Source: Atlantibacter hermannii
Lineage (GTDB): Bacteria > Pseudomonadota > Gammaproteobacteria > Enterobacterales > Enterobacteriaceae
DNA length: 64,000 nucleotides
Assembly: GCA_900635495.1 (NCBI GenBank)
Contig: LR134136.1
Coordinates: 3,472,001 to 3,536,000, forward strand
Direction of reading: 5' to 3'
Shown here piece after piece: positions 40,126 through 49,668 of the stretch; positions within the stretch are counted from its first letter, which is position 1; every line of letters begins with the position of its first letter. The notes beneath the pieces are model-generated. The model did no database searches and was not told the DNA's origin. It saw only the letters and a program-made list of their open reading frames with translations. The position numbers and the translations under genes were made by a program.

Positions 40126-41664
40126 TCAGAGTCTAAACGCGCTCACTTCACCTAAAAGTTTACCAGCCTGTTGGCTCAGGGAGTTTGCCGCCGTAGCCAT
40201 TTGCTCAACCATAGCCGCGTTTTGCTGAATATTGCCCTCCATCTGCGTCACCGCTACGTTGACCTGTTCAATGCCGTAACTCTGCTCGGTTGATGAGTGA
40301 TTAACCTGGTTGATAAGTTGCGTGGTTTCGTCAACCACCACCAGGGCTTCATTCATTCGTGTCGTTACGTTTGCCGAGTACATGACACCCTTTTTGACGT
40401 TTTGAATGGCTTCTTCAATAAGCGTGCGGATATCACCCGCCGCGACGGAAGAACGCTGCGATAATGAGCGAACCTCCCCTGCCACCACCGCAAACCCTTT
40501 GCCCTGTTCACCGGCACGCGCCGCTTCTACCGCTGCGTTAAGGGCCAGGATGTTCGTCTGGAAGGCAATTCCATCAATAATGGAGGTGATTTCAGAAATT
40601 TTATTAGAGGACGCGGAGATATCATCAATTGAACTCTTTAACTCCATAAGCTCACGGTTACTGTTATTGACAAGCGACTGTACCTGGCTAATGAAATTAT
40701 TGGCTTCTTTGGCATTGTCCACGTTGTGTTTCACCGTGGCGGATAACTCATTCATACTGGCCGCCGTTTGCTCAAGTGATGATGCCTGCGACTCGGTGCG
40801 CGCAGAAAGATCATCGTTACTCAACGCAATTTCATTAGAGGCAGTCTCTACTTCCTGGCTGGCATTTTTCACGCTGGATAATACGTCACGGATTTTAGCG
40901 ACCAGCGTGTTGACGCTGTCAGCCGTTGCGCCAAGCTCATCTTTTTTAGTGAGATTAACGCGTTGCGTTAAATCCAGACTGTCACCAATATTCTTCATTG
41001 TGGTTTGTAAGCCACTTAATCCTTTTTTGAGGTAATTAAGAATGCTGAAACTAAAGCCGCCGACCAGTAAAGTGGCAACGGTAATGATGCTAATCAGGAA
41101 CCACAGTGTGTTTTTATACTGTTTATTATTTTCATTAGCATAATCAATGGCAATTTTATAATTATAATTCAGCGTTTCTTTAATTTTAGCGCCTAATGCA
41201 ACTGAACTTTTTGCAACCTCACCCTCATCGGAAACCATTTGCCTGGCTGCATCAATGCCGTCCGCCTCATAAAGAACCGTCATTTTGTTAACTTTATCAA
41301 TATACATGTTAAAGTTATGAATAGTCTCTTTTATTAACTGTTCATCATTAGCATCTGTTATTAAGTTCGCCTGATAATATGCCAGTATCTCTTGTGCTTT
41401 CGCCATCTCCTCTCTGGCAATTTTCATATGCTTTTCATAAACATCCTTCTCGTTCACCAGCAAAGCCATAAAAATTTGCCGTCTTGATTCTTCACGATGC
41501 TGTAACGCCTCGCTTATTTTATTAATGCTCCCCAGGCTATTACTTACAACGTATTCAAACCGCGTCTGGGCCTGATCCAACGCTCTTGTGCTCAGTATTC
41601 CTAGCGTAATCAAGACTATAAGCGTAAAGGTAAAAATCAATTAAAGCTTCTTCAAAATAGTCAT
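40126..41664 (-). pseudogene. methyl-accepting chemotaxis protein with an in-frame stop at codon 8
   Basis: A chemoreceptor with TM1 at the N-terminus, a periplasmic four-helix ligand domain (about 25-155), TM2 (about 158-182, [15 protein letters not shown]), HAMP, and the signalling hairpin ([32 protein letters not shown]). There is no C-terminal NWETF tether for CheR/CheB. With GAGG upstream, ATG 41664 opens MTILKKL, then TAA, then in frame [10 protein letters not shown]. Either the gene is disrupted, or translation restarts at TTG 41640 (504 residues). A sigma-28 promoter lies upstream. Confidence 0.85.
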
Positions 41665-41701
41665 TGCAGAGCCTCGAAAACGTAAACGATTGTAAATTCG
41701 T

Positions 41702-41728
41702 TTATCGCACCGCCCGGCAATAACTTTA
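41702..41728 (-). promoter_or_regulatory. sigma-28 (FliA) promoter of the chemoreceptor gene
   Basis: On the minus strand TAAAGTTA-N11-TGCGATAA matches the flagellar consensus TAAAGTTT-N11-GCCGATAA at 13 of 16 positions with exact spacing, about 40 bases upstream of ATG 41664. Confidence 0.85.
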
Positions 41729-42170
41729 TAGACATCCTGCAAATTTAAGCATTTTTTTGTATTTTATCACGCAAATCAGAAACATTAATTATTAAGTCAT
41801 TCTTAAGATATATACTATATCCTGAACTGCTTCTTCGCCTTCTTGTTTTCCTCACAAAAAACCTGGTGGAATTTGCGTTGGCTCACACTTTAATATTAAT
41901 AATTCCTAATAATTCATTTCCTAATCATCCTTGAACATTCAATAACAACACAATCCCAGGATTGTGATGGGATTGGTCAGGAGTTGTTCCCTGAACACTT
42001 CCTTTACGATAATTGCCTAAGCAGATGAAATGATACTCCCATGAAAACATAACCCGAATCCACAAAAGATGGGTTTCGCTTCCTTTTCTGAATCCACGCT
42101 AATTCAGTGTATTATGAAGAGATGAGTAGTAAAAAACCGTCACAACCCGAGCGCTAAGGAGAAAATAAAG
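41729..42170. other. intergenic region between chemoreceptor and lipoprotein genes
   Basis: AT-rich on the left (41745-41830), with no ORF I can support. A short dyad CAGG-N8-CCTG lies at about 41978-41995. A promoter for the downstream lipoprotein gene is presumably near 42090-42150, but no clear consensus stands out. Confidence 0.4.
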
Positions 42171-42539
42171 ATGGTTAAAATAAGCGGAGTGAGCCTGCTT
42201 TGCTGTGTCGCTCTCACCGGCTGCGTGGTAGCCGATATGGATTCTACAAATTACACCTCTTTCCCTTACGTACAGACCTTTCAGAAACCTGAAACGCCAG
42301 GGCACACTAACGTGCAGCAACGACGTGAAGATTTGTATGCGTGCGGCGTAAGCAGAAAACATTCCCTTAACTCATGGGATGAAAGCTTTAAGCGCAACGC
42401 ATTACAACAGGGTGAAACCATTGAGCAGTTAAGTCTCCGTACCCGAAAAGTTGAAAACTGCATGAAATCGAAAGGTTATGTAATGCTGGACTTCGCTGAG
42501 TGCGGTCCCCTCAAGAAACCAACCGGGATGTGCAATTAA
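42171..42539 (+). CDS. small lipoprotein of unknown function
   Basis: A 122-residue protein with a lipoprotein signal peptide, MVKISGVSLLCCVALTGC; the LTGC lipobox places the lipidated cysteine at residue 18. The mature part has further cysteines (LYACGVSRK, VENCMKSKGYVMLDFAECGP) that may pair in the periplasm. GGAGAAAATAAAG precedes ATG 42171. I do not recognise a named family. Confidence 0.78.
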   Translation: MVKISGVSLLCCVALTGCVVADMDSTNYTSFPYVQTFQKPETPGHTNVQQRREDLYACGVSRKHSLNSWDESFKRNALQQGETIEQLSLRTRKVENCMKSKGYVMLDFAECGPLKKPTGMCN

Positions 42540-42756
42540 CGTAACAGATGCTTCACGCTGACGAAAAGCTTCCACGGCTACTGATACCGGCCACATTTTT
42601 AAATCCTGCCGGTGACGATGCTGGCGACGTTCTCTGTAGCTACTTGGGTTGAGTTCTCTTTAAGGTGCGCCTGTGCTCTTTCGCAAGCGTACTCTCCCGC
42701 TAACTTTTGCCCCATCAATAAATAACAAACGCGCATTGTGATAAAAATTCATCGCG

Positions 42757-42788
42757 TACGCTTAGCGCCCCTGAAACAGGCACTAAGC
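42757..42788 (+). repeat. inverted repeat before a small membrane protein gene
   Basis: CGCTTAGCGCC and GGCACTAAGCG form eleven-base arms with one mismatch, directly upstream of the ATG at 42800. It may influence translation of that gene or be an operator. Confidence 0.45.
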
Positions 42789-42799
42789 GAGGTCACGAT

Positions 42800-43156
42800 A
42801 TGATGAATAATCTGGCGTTAAGTACCATGATAAACCACTTATTAACACAGCCTAAAGAGACGGTGAGCATTATTACTATTCTGGTACTGGGCGAACTGGG
42901 GCGGTGGTTATATGGCAAAGGGAAAGTACGCGAACATGTTAGCAATTTTATTGTGTGCTATATGTTTTTCTATTTGATTCACCCGTATATTTCCGAACTG
43001 GGACCCGTACATGGAATAAAGCTCACTTCTGACACCATCGCAATTATCATTGCGCTTTCTGGCGCCCGTGGAATAAGTAAAGTAATGCTTTACGTAATAA
43101 ACAAAAAAACAGGGTTAAAAAGCACCCTACTCCACAAGCGTTTTAATAAGCGTTAA
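42800..43156 (+). CDS. small membrane protein, possibly holin-like
   Basis: A 118-residue protein with about three hydrophobic segments (SIITILVLGELGRWLY, FIVCYMFFYLIHPYI, TIAIIIALSGARGISKVMLYVI) and a basic C-terminus (LLHKRFNKR). Size, topology and the GARGISK region resemble phage holins of the HP1 type. No endolysin or phage gene is adjacent, so this is tentative. GAGGTCACGAT precedes the start. A terminator follows. Confidence 0.65.
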   Translation: MMNNLALSTMINHLLTQPKETVSIITILVLGELGRWLYGKGKVREHVSNFIVCYMFFYLIHPYISELGPVHGIKLTSDTIAIIIALSGARGISKVMLYVINKKTGLKSTLLHKRFNKR

Positions 43157-43160
43157 TTAT

Positions 43161-43190
43161 AATAAAGCCCGTAATTTGACGGGCTTTATT
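43161..43190. terminator. intrinsic terminator, bidirectional
   Basis: AATAAAGCCCGT-AATTTG-ACGGGCTTTATT, flanked by A and T tracts, lies between the small membrane protein gene and the convergent LysR gene. Confidence 0.88.
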
Positions 43191-43226
43191 TGTAGACAAC
43201 CACAACTTTCATACCCCATTCAAGCA

Positions 43227-44093
43227 TTAGGTTATAAAAAATTGCAGCAGCGTTTTTTTAACCACTTTTAACGCTGGCAGATTTTTAGGCTCAAAATTAT
43301 GATAGAGATTGACTTTCAGCCGTGCATTTTTTATCGGAAGGAGTTTGAAGTGTTCGGTTTTATAAATACTGGCGACCTTATGGGTCATGAGCATACAACC
43401 CTCACCCTGATAGACTTTATAAAGAAGTGTGCTCAAATCGAAGTTATGCTTAACAACCTCAATACTGTCAAAGCACTCACCCAGTTTTTCATGGATTTTC
43501 TCTTCGAAGAAACCACTGAACATATCTTTCCATAAATAAATCCTTATCGATGAATGACGCTGGTCGAGTTTATTTGAAGCCATCAGCGAGAACCCACTGC
43601 ACTCCCACGCATTATGATTATAATGAACAACCGGCGAGAGCGTACGTAACGAGACGATAATAATATTATCTTTATTTTTATTCACTTCAAAGTATTGATC
43701 GGTAATAAGTTCTTTTTCACACGCAACGCTGTAATTTGATGTTTCAGAATCAAATATCGCCACAACAATACGGTATAATATCTCCGGAAAACTCACATCA
43801 AAAACCACTTTAATAGCTTTACTGCTGCCGCTTTTTTTGAGTCTATTTTCAAGCTTTTCATGTGCTTCGTAAATGGGAAGTAGATCGTAATATAAGTCCC
43901 ATGCAAATTGAGTAGGTACAAGCGTGTTGTATTGCCGGTCAAATAGTTTGCAGTCAAGAAACTGCTCCAGATCGGACAGTATCTTACTGAGCGGGGTTCT
44001 GGTTAAAAAGAGGGTTTCTGCTGCCTTCGAAATTGACTTATGTTCCATCGCGGTCATGAAGTACTTTAACTGTTTAGAAATAAAAATTGCCAT
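43227..44093 (-). CDS. LysR-family transcriptional regulator
   Basis: A 288-residue protein with an N-terminal winged helix-turn-helix (LKYFMTAMEHKSISKAAETL, then LTRTPLSKILSDLEQFLDCKLFDR). The C-terminal half would be the effector-binding domain but is diverged (YSVACEKELITDQYFEV...). The gene is AT-rich compared with the core genome, suggesting acquisition. No divergent partner gene is adjacent, so its target is unknown. The ATG at 44093 follows GGAGAAAACCA. Confidence 0.85.
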   Translation of the reverse strand: MAIFISKQLKYFMTAMEHKSISKAAETLFLTRTPLSKILSDLEQFLDCKLFDRQYNTLVPTQFAWDLYYDLLPIYEAHEKLENRLKKSGSSKAIKVVFDVSFPEILYRIVVAIFDSETSNYSVACEKELITDQYFEVNKNKDNIIIVSLRTLSPVVHYNHNAWECSGFSLMASNKLDQRHSSIRIYLWKDMFSGFFEEKIHEKLGECFDSIEVVKHNFDLSTLLYKVYQGEGCMLMTHKVASIYKTEHFKLLPIKNARLKVNLYHNFEPKNLPALKVVKKTLLQFFIT

Positions 44094-44102
44094 TGGTTTT
44101 CT

Positions 44103-44450
44103 CCATCCATGAACCTATAACAACCTCACCATAGCAATCTCTTTACAAACTGTTAGTGCACTTTTTAACAGCAAATCGTATATTTCTTATGTATTTTGAT
44201 GGGTGTTGAGTTCTGGAAAACACCTGTTCACGTGGATCAGGAATTCTGGAAATCAATCACGGAATATTCATTGACCAAACAAATAAAATTATCCTTTTTG
44301 CCCTCGGTCACTGAGTCGGTGCTGCGGGTTTTGCTGCGAATGTTAAAAAAACAAACCCTGGCCTCGCCAAAATCCAGGAATCCATAACATTGTTTTTCAG
44401 CCGTGGCGGTAATAATTTCAAAGAGCATCTGCTGCAATAAGGAAACCATT
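44103..44450. other. intergenic region upstream of the CigR-like gene
   Basis: A 63-codon ORF at 44196-44387 has no ribosome binding site or recognisable protein character, so I leave it out. The region must hold the promoters of the LysR gene (minus) and the CigR-like gene (plus). I see nothing else in it. Confidence 0.4.
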
Positions 44451-44966
44451 ATGTTTACTTATCGTCGTTTACGTCTTGCTTTAGCTACTGTGGTCTCACT
44501 TTCCCTGCTCGCAGCGCCGGTTATGGCAAATCCGGGCAACGGAAATGGTGGTGGTCATGGTAACAGCGGCAACCATGGCAACAGTGGTAATAAAGGTAAT
44601 AACGATAACCGGGGAAATAGCCAAAAAGAGCGAGGTAATGCGTCTCAGAAAGGCCCTGCGGAGCATCGCAAAAACGGCGGCAAGCCGGATAACGTCGCGG
44701 CGGATATCAGCTTTACGCAGGCGCGGCAACTGGCGGTGAATTATGGTTTAACCGGCTACGATTCCCTGCCGCCTGGCATCGCAAAAAATCTGGCCCGTGG
44801 TAAACCGCTGCCGCCGGGTATTGCGAAGAAAACGGTGCCGGCGTCTATGCTAAACGACCTGCCCCGTTATCCGGGTTATGAGTGGCGCATCGTGGGTGAT
44901 GATTTGGTGTTAATCGCGTTGAGTACCGCAGTAGTGACAGCGATTATTAATGGCGTGTTTGATTAA
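44451..44966 (+). CDS. CigR-like (RcnB family) membrane-anchored protein
   Basis: From ATG 44451 (AAGGAAACC upstream) the 171-residue product starts MFTYRRLRLALATVVSLSLL with a signal peptide ending PVMA. A Gly/Asn/His-rich stretch (NGNGGGHGNSGNHGNSG) and a Lys/Asn-rich linker follow. Then come paired LPPGIAKN/LPPGIAKK motifs, the RcnB-like YPGYEWRIVGDDLVLI, and a C-terminal hydrophobic segment (STAVVTAIINGVF). Salmonella CigR, encoded in SPI-3, is an antivirulence inner-membrane protein; function here is by similarity only. Confidence 0.8.
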   Translation: MFTYRRLRLALATVVSLSLLAAPVMANPGNGNGGGHGNSGNHGNSGNKGNNDNRGNSQKERGNASQKGPAEHRKNGGKPDNVAADISFTQARQLAVNYGLTGYDSLPPGIAKNLARGKPLPPGIAKKTVPASMLNDLPRYPGYEWRIVGDDLVLIALSTAVVTAIINGVFD

Positions 44967-44980
44967 CTTCAGCGCAACGT

Positions 44981-45011
44981 AAAAACGGCCTCCCTTGGGA
45001 GGCCGTTTTTG
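44981..45011. terminator. bidirectional intrinsic terminator
   Basis: AAAAACGGCCTCCC-TT-GGGAGGCCGTTTTTG lies between the convergent CigR-like and PhoX-type genes and can serve both. Confidence 0.92.
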
Positions 45012-45012
45012 T

Positions 45013-46980
45013 TTAACTGCCGATGATCCCGCCATCAGCTTTCACAATCACCACAGTGGATGAACGCGGGCGGCCATTTTTATCGCCGTCAGGCCAGGTA
45101 GATACCGCAGTCGGATTGGCAGGATCGCTGATATCATCCCCCGGCTCGCCCGGATGCTGGATGTTGATAAACAGCGTGCGGTTATCCGGCGTAAACGCGA
45201 TGCCCGTGATTTCACAGCCACGCGGCCCCGTGAGGAAGCGGCGATACTCATTCGTGCCCGGCACGGTGGCGAGCATTTGGTTATTCCCCATCCCTTCGTA
45301 GGCTTTTTTATTGATGGTGCTGGACGAGACATCGGTCTGGATCCAAAGTACGCCGCGATGATCGAAAGACAGGCCGTCCGCACTGCCAAATTCCGCGCCA
45401 TTCATCGAGCCTTTGGCTTTTTCATCCGCGCTGTCCGGCTTGCCGCCCAGCACCAGGATATCCCATTTGAACGCGCCGGAAGCCGGGTCGTTGTTCTCTT
45501 CCGTCCAGTGCATGATATGGCCGTAGACGTTATTGGCGCGCGGGTTGGCGGCATCAACCGGCGCTTTGCCCTCTTTGCCGCGATCGCTGTTGTTGGTCAG
45601 CGTACAGTAAACGCTGCCCGCCGCGAGGGGATCTACTGCAATCCATTCCGGGCGGTCCATTTTCGTGGCACCCACAACATCCGCCGCCAGACGCGTTTTG
45701 ATCAGCAACTCGCCCTGGCTGGCGAAACCGTTGCTTTCATCGAGGCCGCCCTGGCCATACACCAGCGGTAACCAGGTTCCGCTACCGTCTTCATTGAATT
45801 TCGCCACATATAAGGTGCCTTCAGACAATAAATCCATCGCTGCTTCACGCTGGCTGGCATCGTATTTATTGGCAGACACAAATTTATAGATGTACTCGAA
45901 TTTCTGATCGTCGCCCATGTAGGCGACCACGCGGTTGTCGGCTGCCAGGGTAATGGCCGCGCCTTCGTGTTTGAAACGGCCCAGCGCGGTATGTTTACGC
46001 GGGGTGGACTGCGGATTATACGGGTCGATTTCCACGACCCAGCCAAAACGGTTGGGTTCATTCGGGGTGGCATCGACGCTGAAACGTGGATCAACTTCGT
46101 TCCAGCGGTATGATTCGTCGCTGTCGCTGATGCCGTAGCGTTTTTCCAGCGCATTCGGCGCGGCTTTTTTCACAAAAATATCCGACCAGTTCTCTTCGCA
46201 GGTCAAATAAGTGCCCCAGGGCGTATGGCCGTTGGCACAGTTCTGCATGGTGCCCAACACGGTTTCACCCTGCGGATCGGCCTCGGTTTTCATCAGCGCG
46301 TGATGCTTCGCAGGGCCGGTGAGTTTCATCGGCGTGTTAACCGTAATGCGGCGCGCGAATTCAGACGGGCGCACAACGGTCCAGCTGTCGCCCTCTTTTT
46401 TCACCTCGATCACGGAAATCCCCATGGCGTTCTGGCCCTTACGGACTTTATCGAGGTTCCAGTTCGCGACACCGTCTTTGAACAGGAGACCGTTATCAAT
46501 GTACTCATGGTTCATTGCCAACAGCCCATGATGCGGATCGTCACCGCCGAGCGGCAGGCTAAACCAGGCCATGCCGTCATGGTGCATGCCCGCCTGCGCC
46601 GCCTGCTCATCGGTGGTATTGCTGCCGTCAGTTTTGAATTCCGGCAGGTTGCCCTTCAGGCCTACTGCATCGCCCCAACGGTAAAACGGACGCGCCACAT
46701 ACCCTTCCGGTACGCGCACAGTATCGTCCGTGGAGACGGCGATGCTGGTAAAACCGAGCGAGGAAGGCCGCGAAATCGCACTCTCCACCGCCCAGGCCGC
46801 AGGCGATTTCAGCAGCGCGGGGAAAGACACGGCGGCACCCGCCACCACGCCCATCTGTAAAAAACGGCGACGGCTCAAAAAGGCGCTGGCCACGTCGGAA
46901 AAAACCGGGTTGGCGCTGCGGTTACTGATTTCGTCGCTGTGTTCCTGTTTAAACAGCGGTTTAAGAGGTCTGCTCATCAT
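45013..46980 (-). CDS. PhoX-family phosphatase, Tat-exported (DUF839)
   Basis: A 655-residue protein of the PhoX/DUF839 family, Ca2+/Fe3+-dependent alkaline phosphatases. A twin-arginine signal (SRRRFLQM at about 36-43, followed by VVAGAAVSFPALL) indicates folded export to the periplasm. Family motifs include GGDDPHHGLLAMNHEYID, NCANGHTPWGTYLTCEENW, GWVVEIDPYNPQSTP, KHTALGRFKHEG and the C-terminal FTGPRGCEITGIAFTPDNRT type (here FLTGPRGCEITG). AGGAAG precedes ATG 46980; an ATG three bases later is equally possible. It is 107 bases downstream of the receptor gene, with a terminator between. Confidence 0.9.
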   Translation of the reverse strand: MMSRPLKPLFKQEHSDEISNRSANPVFSDVASAFLSRRRFLQMGVVAGAAVSFPALLKSPAAWAVESAISRPSSLGFTSIAVSTDDTVRVPEGYVARPFYRWGDAVGLKGNLPEFKTDGSNTTDEQAAQAGMHHDGMAWFSLPLGGDDPHHGLLAMNHEYIDNGLLFKDGVANWNLDKVRKGQNAMGISVIEVKKEGDSWTVVRPSEFARRITVNTPMKLTGPAKHHALMKTEADPQGETVLGTMQNCANGHTPWGTYLTCEENWSDIFVKKAAPNALEKRYGISDSDESYRWNEVDPRFSVDATPNEPNRFGWVVEIDPYNPQSTPRKHTALGRFKHEGAAITLAADNRVVAYMGDDQKFEYIYKFVSANKYDASQREAAMDLLSEGTLYVAKFNEDGSGTWLPLVYGQGGLDESNGFASQGELLIKTRLAADVVGATKMDRPEWIAVDPLAAGSVYCTLTNNSDRGKEGKAPVDAANPRANNVYGHIMHWTEENNDPASGAFKWDILVLGGKPDSADEKAKGSMNGAEFGSADGLSFDHRGVLWIQTDVSSSTINKKAYEGMGNNQMLATVPGTNEYRRFLTGPRGCEITGIAFTPDNRTLFINIQHPGEPGDDISDPANPTAVSTWPDGDKNGRPRSSTVVIVKADGGIIGS

Positions 46981-47049
46981 GGCTTCCTGTCGGTATTGTT
47001 ATCAGAAGTGAGCAGTGTAAGTAGGATTTATTACAAATTTATAACAATG

Positions 47050-47075
47050 AAAAAAGGGGCCGCGCGGCCCCTTTG
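47050..47075 (-). terminator. intrinsic terminator after the TonB receptor gene
   Basis: AAAGGGGCCG-CG-CGGCCCCTTT with a T-tract on the minus strand lies 14 bases after the receptor stop. Confidence 0.88.
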
Positions 47076-47087
47076 CTTAGTGATTCA

Positions 47088-49283
47088 TCAGAAGTCATAA
47101 CTCATCGACACTTTCAGGGTGCGCGGTTCGCCCTGATAGATATAAGTGCCGCCGTCATCGACGCTTGCCCAGTAGTTTTCATTGGTGACGTTATCCACGC
47201 CTACACGCCACGTCATTTCATTACGGGCCTGATTGAGCTGCATTTTGTAGCGAACCCCTAAGTCGAGGGTCGTATAGCCATCGATCTTGCGGGTATTCGA
47301 CGTATTCACGTATTGCGAACCAGAACGGTTTACGCGGGCCGTGGCGGTTAAACCGTCCACCGGTTTAATGTCATATTCCGCTCCCAGCACCATAAAGTAA
47401 GCCGGTACGCCGACGGGATCGTTGCCGTTATTTGCCCCGTTCTGCGTTTTGGTCAGTTCGGCGTCAATCCAGGTGGCGCTGCCGTTGAGGCGCAGCCCTA
47501 ACACGGGTTCCCCGAATACGTTGAGTTCAATCCCACGGTTACGCTGCTCGCCGTCTATTTTCCAGGTCGGCAACGTATCCGGATCGCCTGACGCCACATT
47601 GAAGCCTGACGGCTTTTTGATTTCGTACAGCGCCAGCGATCCGCCAATACGGCCATAGTCCATTTTGACGCCCACTTCATTCTGCTTCGAATGGATTATG
47701 TCGGTGCTTTCGCCATAGTTGGTGGTGCCTTTCGGCGCGGCCTGGCCCGGCTGCAGGGCTTCGGTATGGTTAGCGTAGAAAGAGACCTCATCCCAGGCTT
47801 TGTACACCAGGCCATAAGTCGGCATCCAGCGCGTCTGGTCGTAACGGGAATTCGGCGTCTCTGCGCCGGTTGCATTACTGTAGTTGCGCAGCACGACGTT
47901 TTGATAACGCGCGCCCAGCGTCAGCAATAACCTGTCATCCAGCACACCCAGCGTATCGCTCAGCAACCAGCCCTGAACCCGGGTGCGGGCGGTGGTGAGC
48001 GGATCGCTGTAATTTCCGCCTCGCAAATCGGCCACCGGCATTGGCGCGGGCTGCGGATCGTAAATATTCACCGCGGGCGACGGGTTTTTCGAATTCATCG
48101 CCCAGGCGATGTTACTGCGGCGCAGCATGGCGGAGTACCCCACGTTGACCTTATGCGACACCACGCCGGTATCAAAGTCGCCGCGGATACCGCCCATCCC
48201 GCTGTACACATCGTGGATGGCATTGGTATCCAGGCGGCTCGCCGTGGCGTTGCCATTGATGTTGTTCAGCTTCGGCGAGCTGTAAATGCCGGTTTCATGG
48301 GCGTGCTGCATGCCAAAGCCCAGATAGCTGGTCCAGTTATCCGTTAAGTCGTACTCGGCGCGTGCCAGACCGAATTCGTTTTCAATATTGCTGTATGCCC
48401 ATTTTTGCGCGTAATTACTGGTATTGCGCGGCGGTTCGGGAATGAAATCCACACCGCTGATGTTGACGCCCACGGTGCCGCCATGAAACGCTTTCTTCTG
48501 ATAACCCATATCCAGCGAGCTACGCAGGCGATCGCCCTGATAATCCAGGCCAAGGGAAGCGAGCGTGGTGCGGCGTTTATCGTTCTCAATCGGGCTTTCG
48601 CCTTCACGGTGCAACAGATTGACGCGTGCGCCGAACTGGTTGCTGTCGCCGAAGCGGCGGCCAATATCTGCCGAACCGCCTACCTGCGATGCGGAGGTGT
48701 AATCCACGCCCACTCGGGTCACCGGCGTTTCGGTAGCATGTTTCGGTTCCAGATTAATCATCCCGCCCACGCCGGAGCTGGCCACGCCATTCACCAGCGA
48801 GTTGGCGCCTTTGAACACTTCGACCCGCTCCAGCATTGATGCATCAACAACCTGGCGCGGCACAATGCCCGCCAGGCCGCCGAATGTCATATCGTCGCCA
48901 TCCAGTTTGAAGCCGCGAATACGGTACGTTTCCGCATAGTTACCGTAACCCTGAACGTTCTGCACGCCCGCGTCGTTGCTCACCACATCGGCAATGGTTT
49001 TCGCCTGTTGATCCTCAATCAGCTTTGAGGTGTAGCCGATCACGTTAAAGGGCACGTCCATGGCATTTTGTTCACCCAGCATGCCGAGGCGTCCGCCGTT
49101 AGCCATTTGACCGTCAAGGAAAGCGGGAACCAGTTGATCGCCGCCGGGCTTAAAATCATTTGCCGCGGCCTGAACCACGATGGTGTCTTCCTGAGGTTGA
49201 GAAGCAGGTTGAGCGGGTGCTGCCTGGGCGTTTTGTATGGCCGCGCTAACCGCGATCGCCAGCAAAGCGTGTTTGTTATTCAA
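47088..49283 (-). CDS. TonB-dependent siderophore receptor
   Basis: An outer-membrane receptor of the ferrichrome/FcuA-like type. I choose TTG 49283, preceded by AAGGA at a 7-base spacing, because it gives a proper signal peptide (NNKHALLAIAVSAAIQNAQA) and a 731-residue protein. The TonB box-like DTIVVQA is followed by the plug domain (PFNVIGYTSKLIEDQQAKTI, YRIRGF, GVASSGVGGMINL). The 22-strand barrel ends in PRTLKVSMSYDF with the terminal aromatic residue needed for membrane insertion. The ligand is not determined. A Fur-box-like site lies upstream. Confidence 0.92.
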   Translation of the reverse strand: MNNKHALLAIAVSAAIQNAQAAPAQPASQPQEDTIVVQAAANDFKPGGDQLVPAFLDGQMANGGRLGMLGEQNAMDVPFNVIGYTSKLIEDQQAKTIADVVSNDAGVQNVQGYGNYAETYRIRGFKLDGDDMTFGGLAGIVPRQVVDASMLERVEVFKGANSLVNGVASSGVGGMINLEPKHATETPVTRVGVDYTSASQVGGSADIGRRFGDSNQFGARVNLLHREGESPIENDKRRTTLASLGLDYQGDRLRSSLDMGYQKKAFHGGTVGVNISGVDFIPEPPRNTSNYAQKWAYSNIENEFGLARAEYDLTDNWTSYLGFGMQHAHETGIYSSPKLNNINGNATASRLDTNAIHDVYSGMGGIRGDFDTGVVSHKVNVGYSAMLRRSNIAWAMNSKNPSPAVNIYDPQPAPMPVADLRGGNYSDPLTTARTRVQGWLLSDTLGVLDDRLLLTLGARYQNVVLRNYSNATGAETPNSRYDQTRWMPTYGLVYKAWDEVSFYANHTEALQPGQAAPKGTTNYGESTDIIHSKQNEVGVKMDYGRIGGSLALYEIKKPSGFNVASGDPDTLPTWKIDGEQRNRGIELNVFGEPVLGLRLNGSATWIDAELTKTQNGANNGNDPVGVPAYFMVLGAEYDIKPVDGLTATARVNRSGSQYVNTSNTRKIDGYTTLDLGVRYKMQLNQARNEMTWRVGVDNVTNENYWASVDDGGTYIYQGEPRTLKVSMSYDF

Positions 49284-49668
49284 TGAAGGTTCCTTGCTAA
49301 CCGTTCTGCCGTACCGGTTCAATCGCACACGAAAGATCGTCACAACAGAAAAATATTGGGATTTTCCGGAGTGACCCGCTCGTGTTCAGGTGCGGTTATT
49401 TCAGCCCGGTTTGTTTAATGCTTAACGGCAATTGCTGAGCGGAAAGCGAGGCGCATTCTTTTCGGCCCACAAAAGCAAATGAGAATTGTACGCATTTACT
49501 TTCTCGTGGCAAGCGTTGCGGTTTGTGCAGGGAGTTAAAGGCCGTAAGAGAGGAAAGGAATGATCGGGCAATAAGCGCAAAACCGCGCATTATGCGCCTT
49601 AAGCGAGCGTAACGATGGAGGAATCAATCAGAAAACGGGTAACCGACAGCGGCACTCCCCGGCAGATA
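49284..49668. other. upstream region of the TonB receptor gene
   Basis: No gene seen. The only element I can point to is the Fur-like stretch near 49476-49496. The receptor promoter on the minus strand should overlap it. Confidence 0.4.
49476..49496 (-). promoter_or_regulatory. possible Fur box
   Basis: On the minus strand AATGCGTACAATTCTCATTT resembles the Fur consensus GATAATGATAATCATTATC mainly in its right half (AATTCTCATT). Iron control would suit the siderophore receptor, but the site is about 190 bases upstream of the chosen start. Confidence 0.4.

Noticed and set aside
44196..44387. 63-codon ORF before the CigR-like gene
   Set aside because: No ribosome binding site and no recognisable sequence; likely chance.
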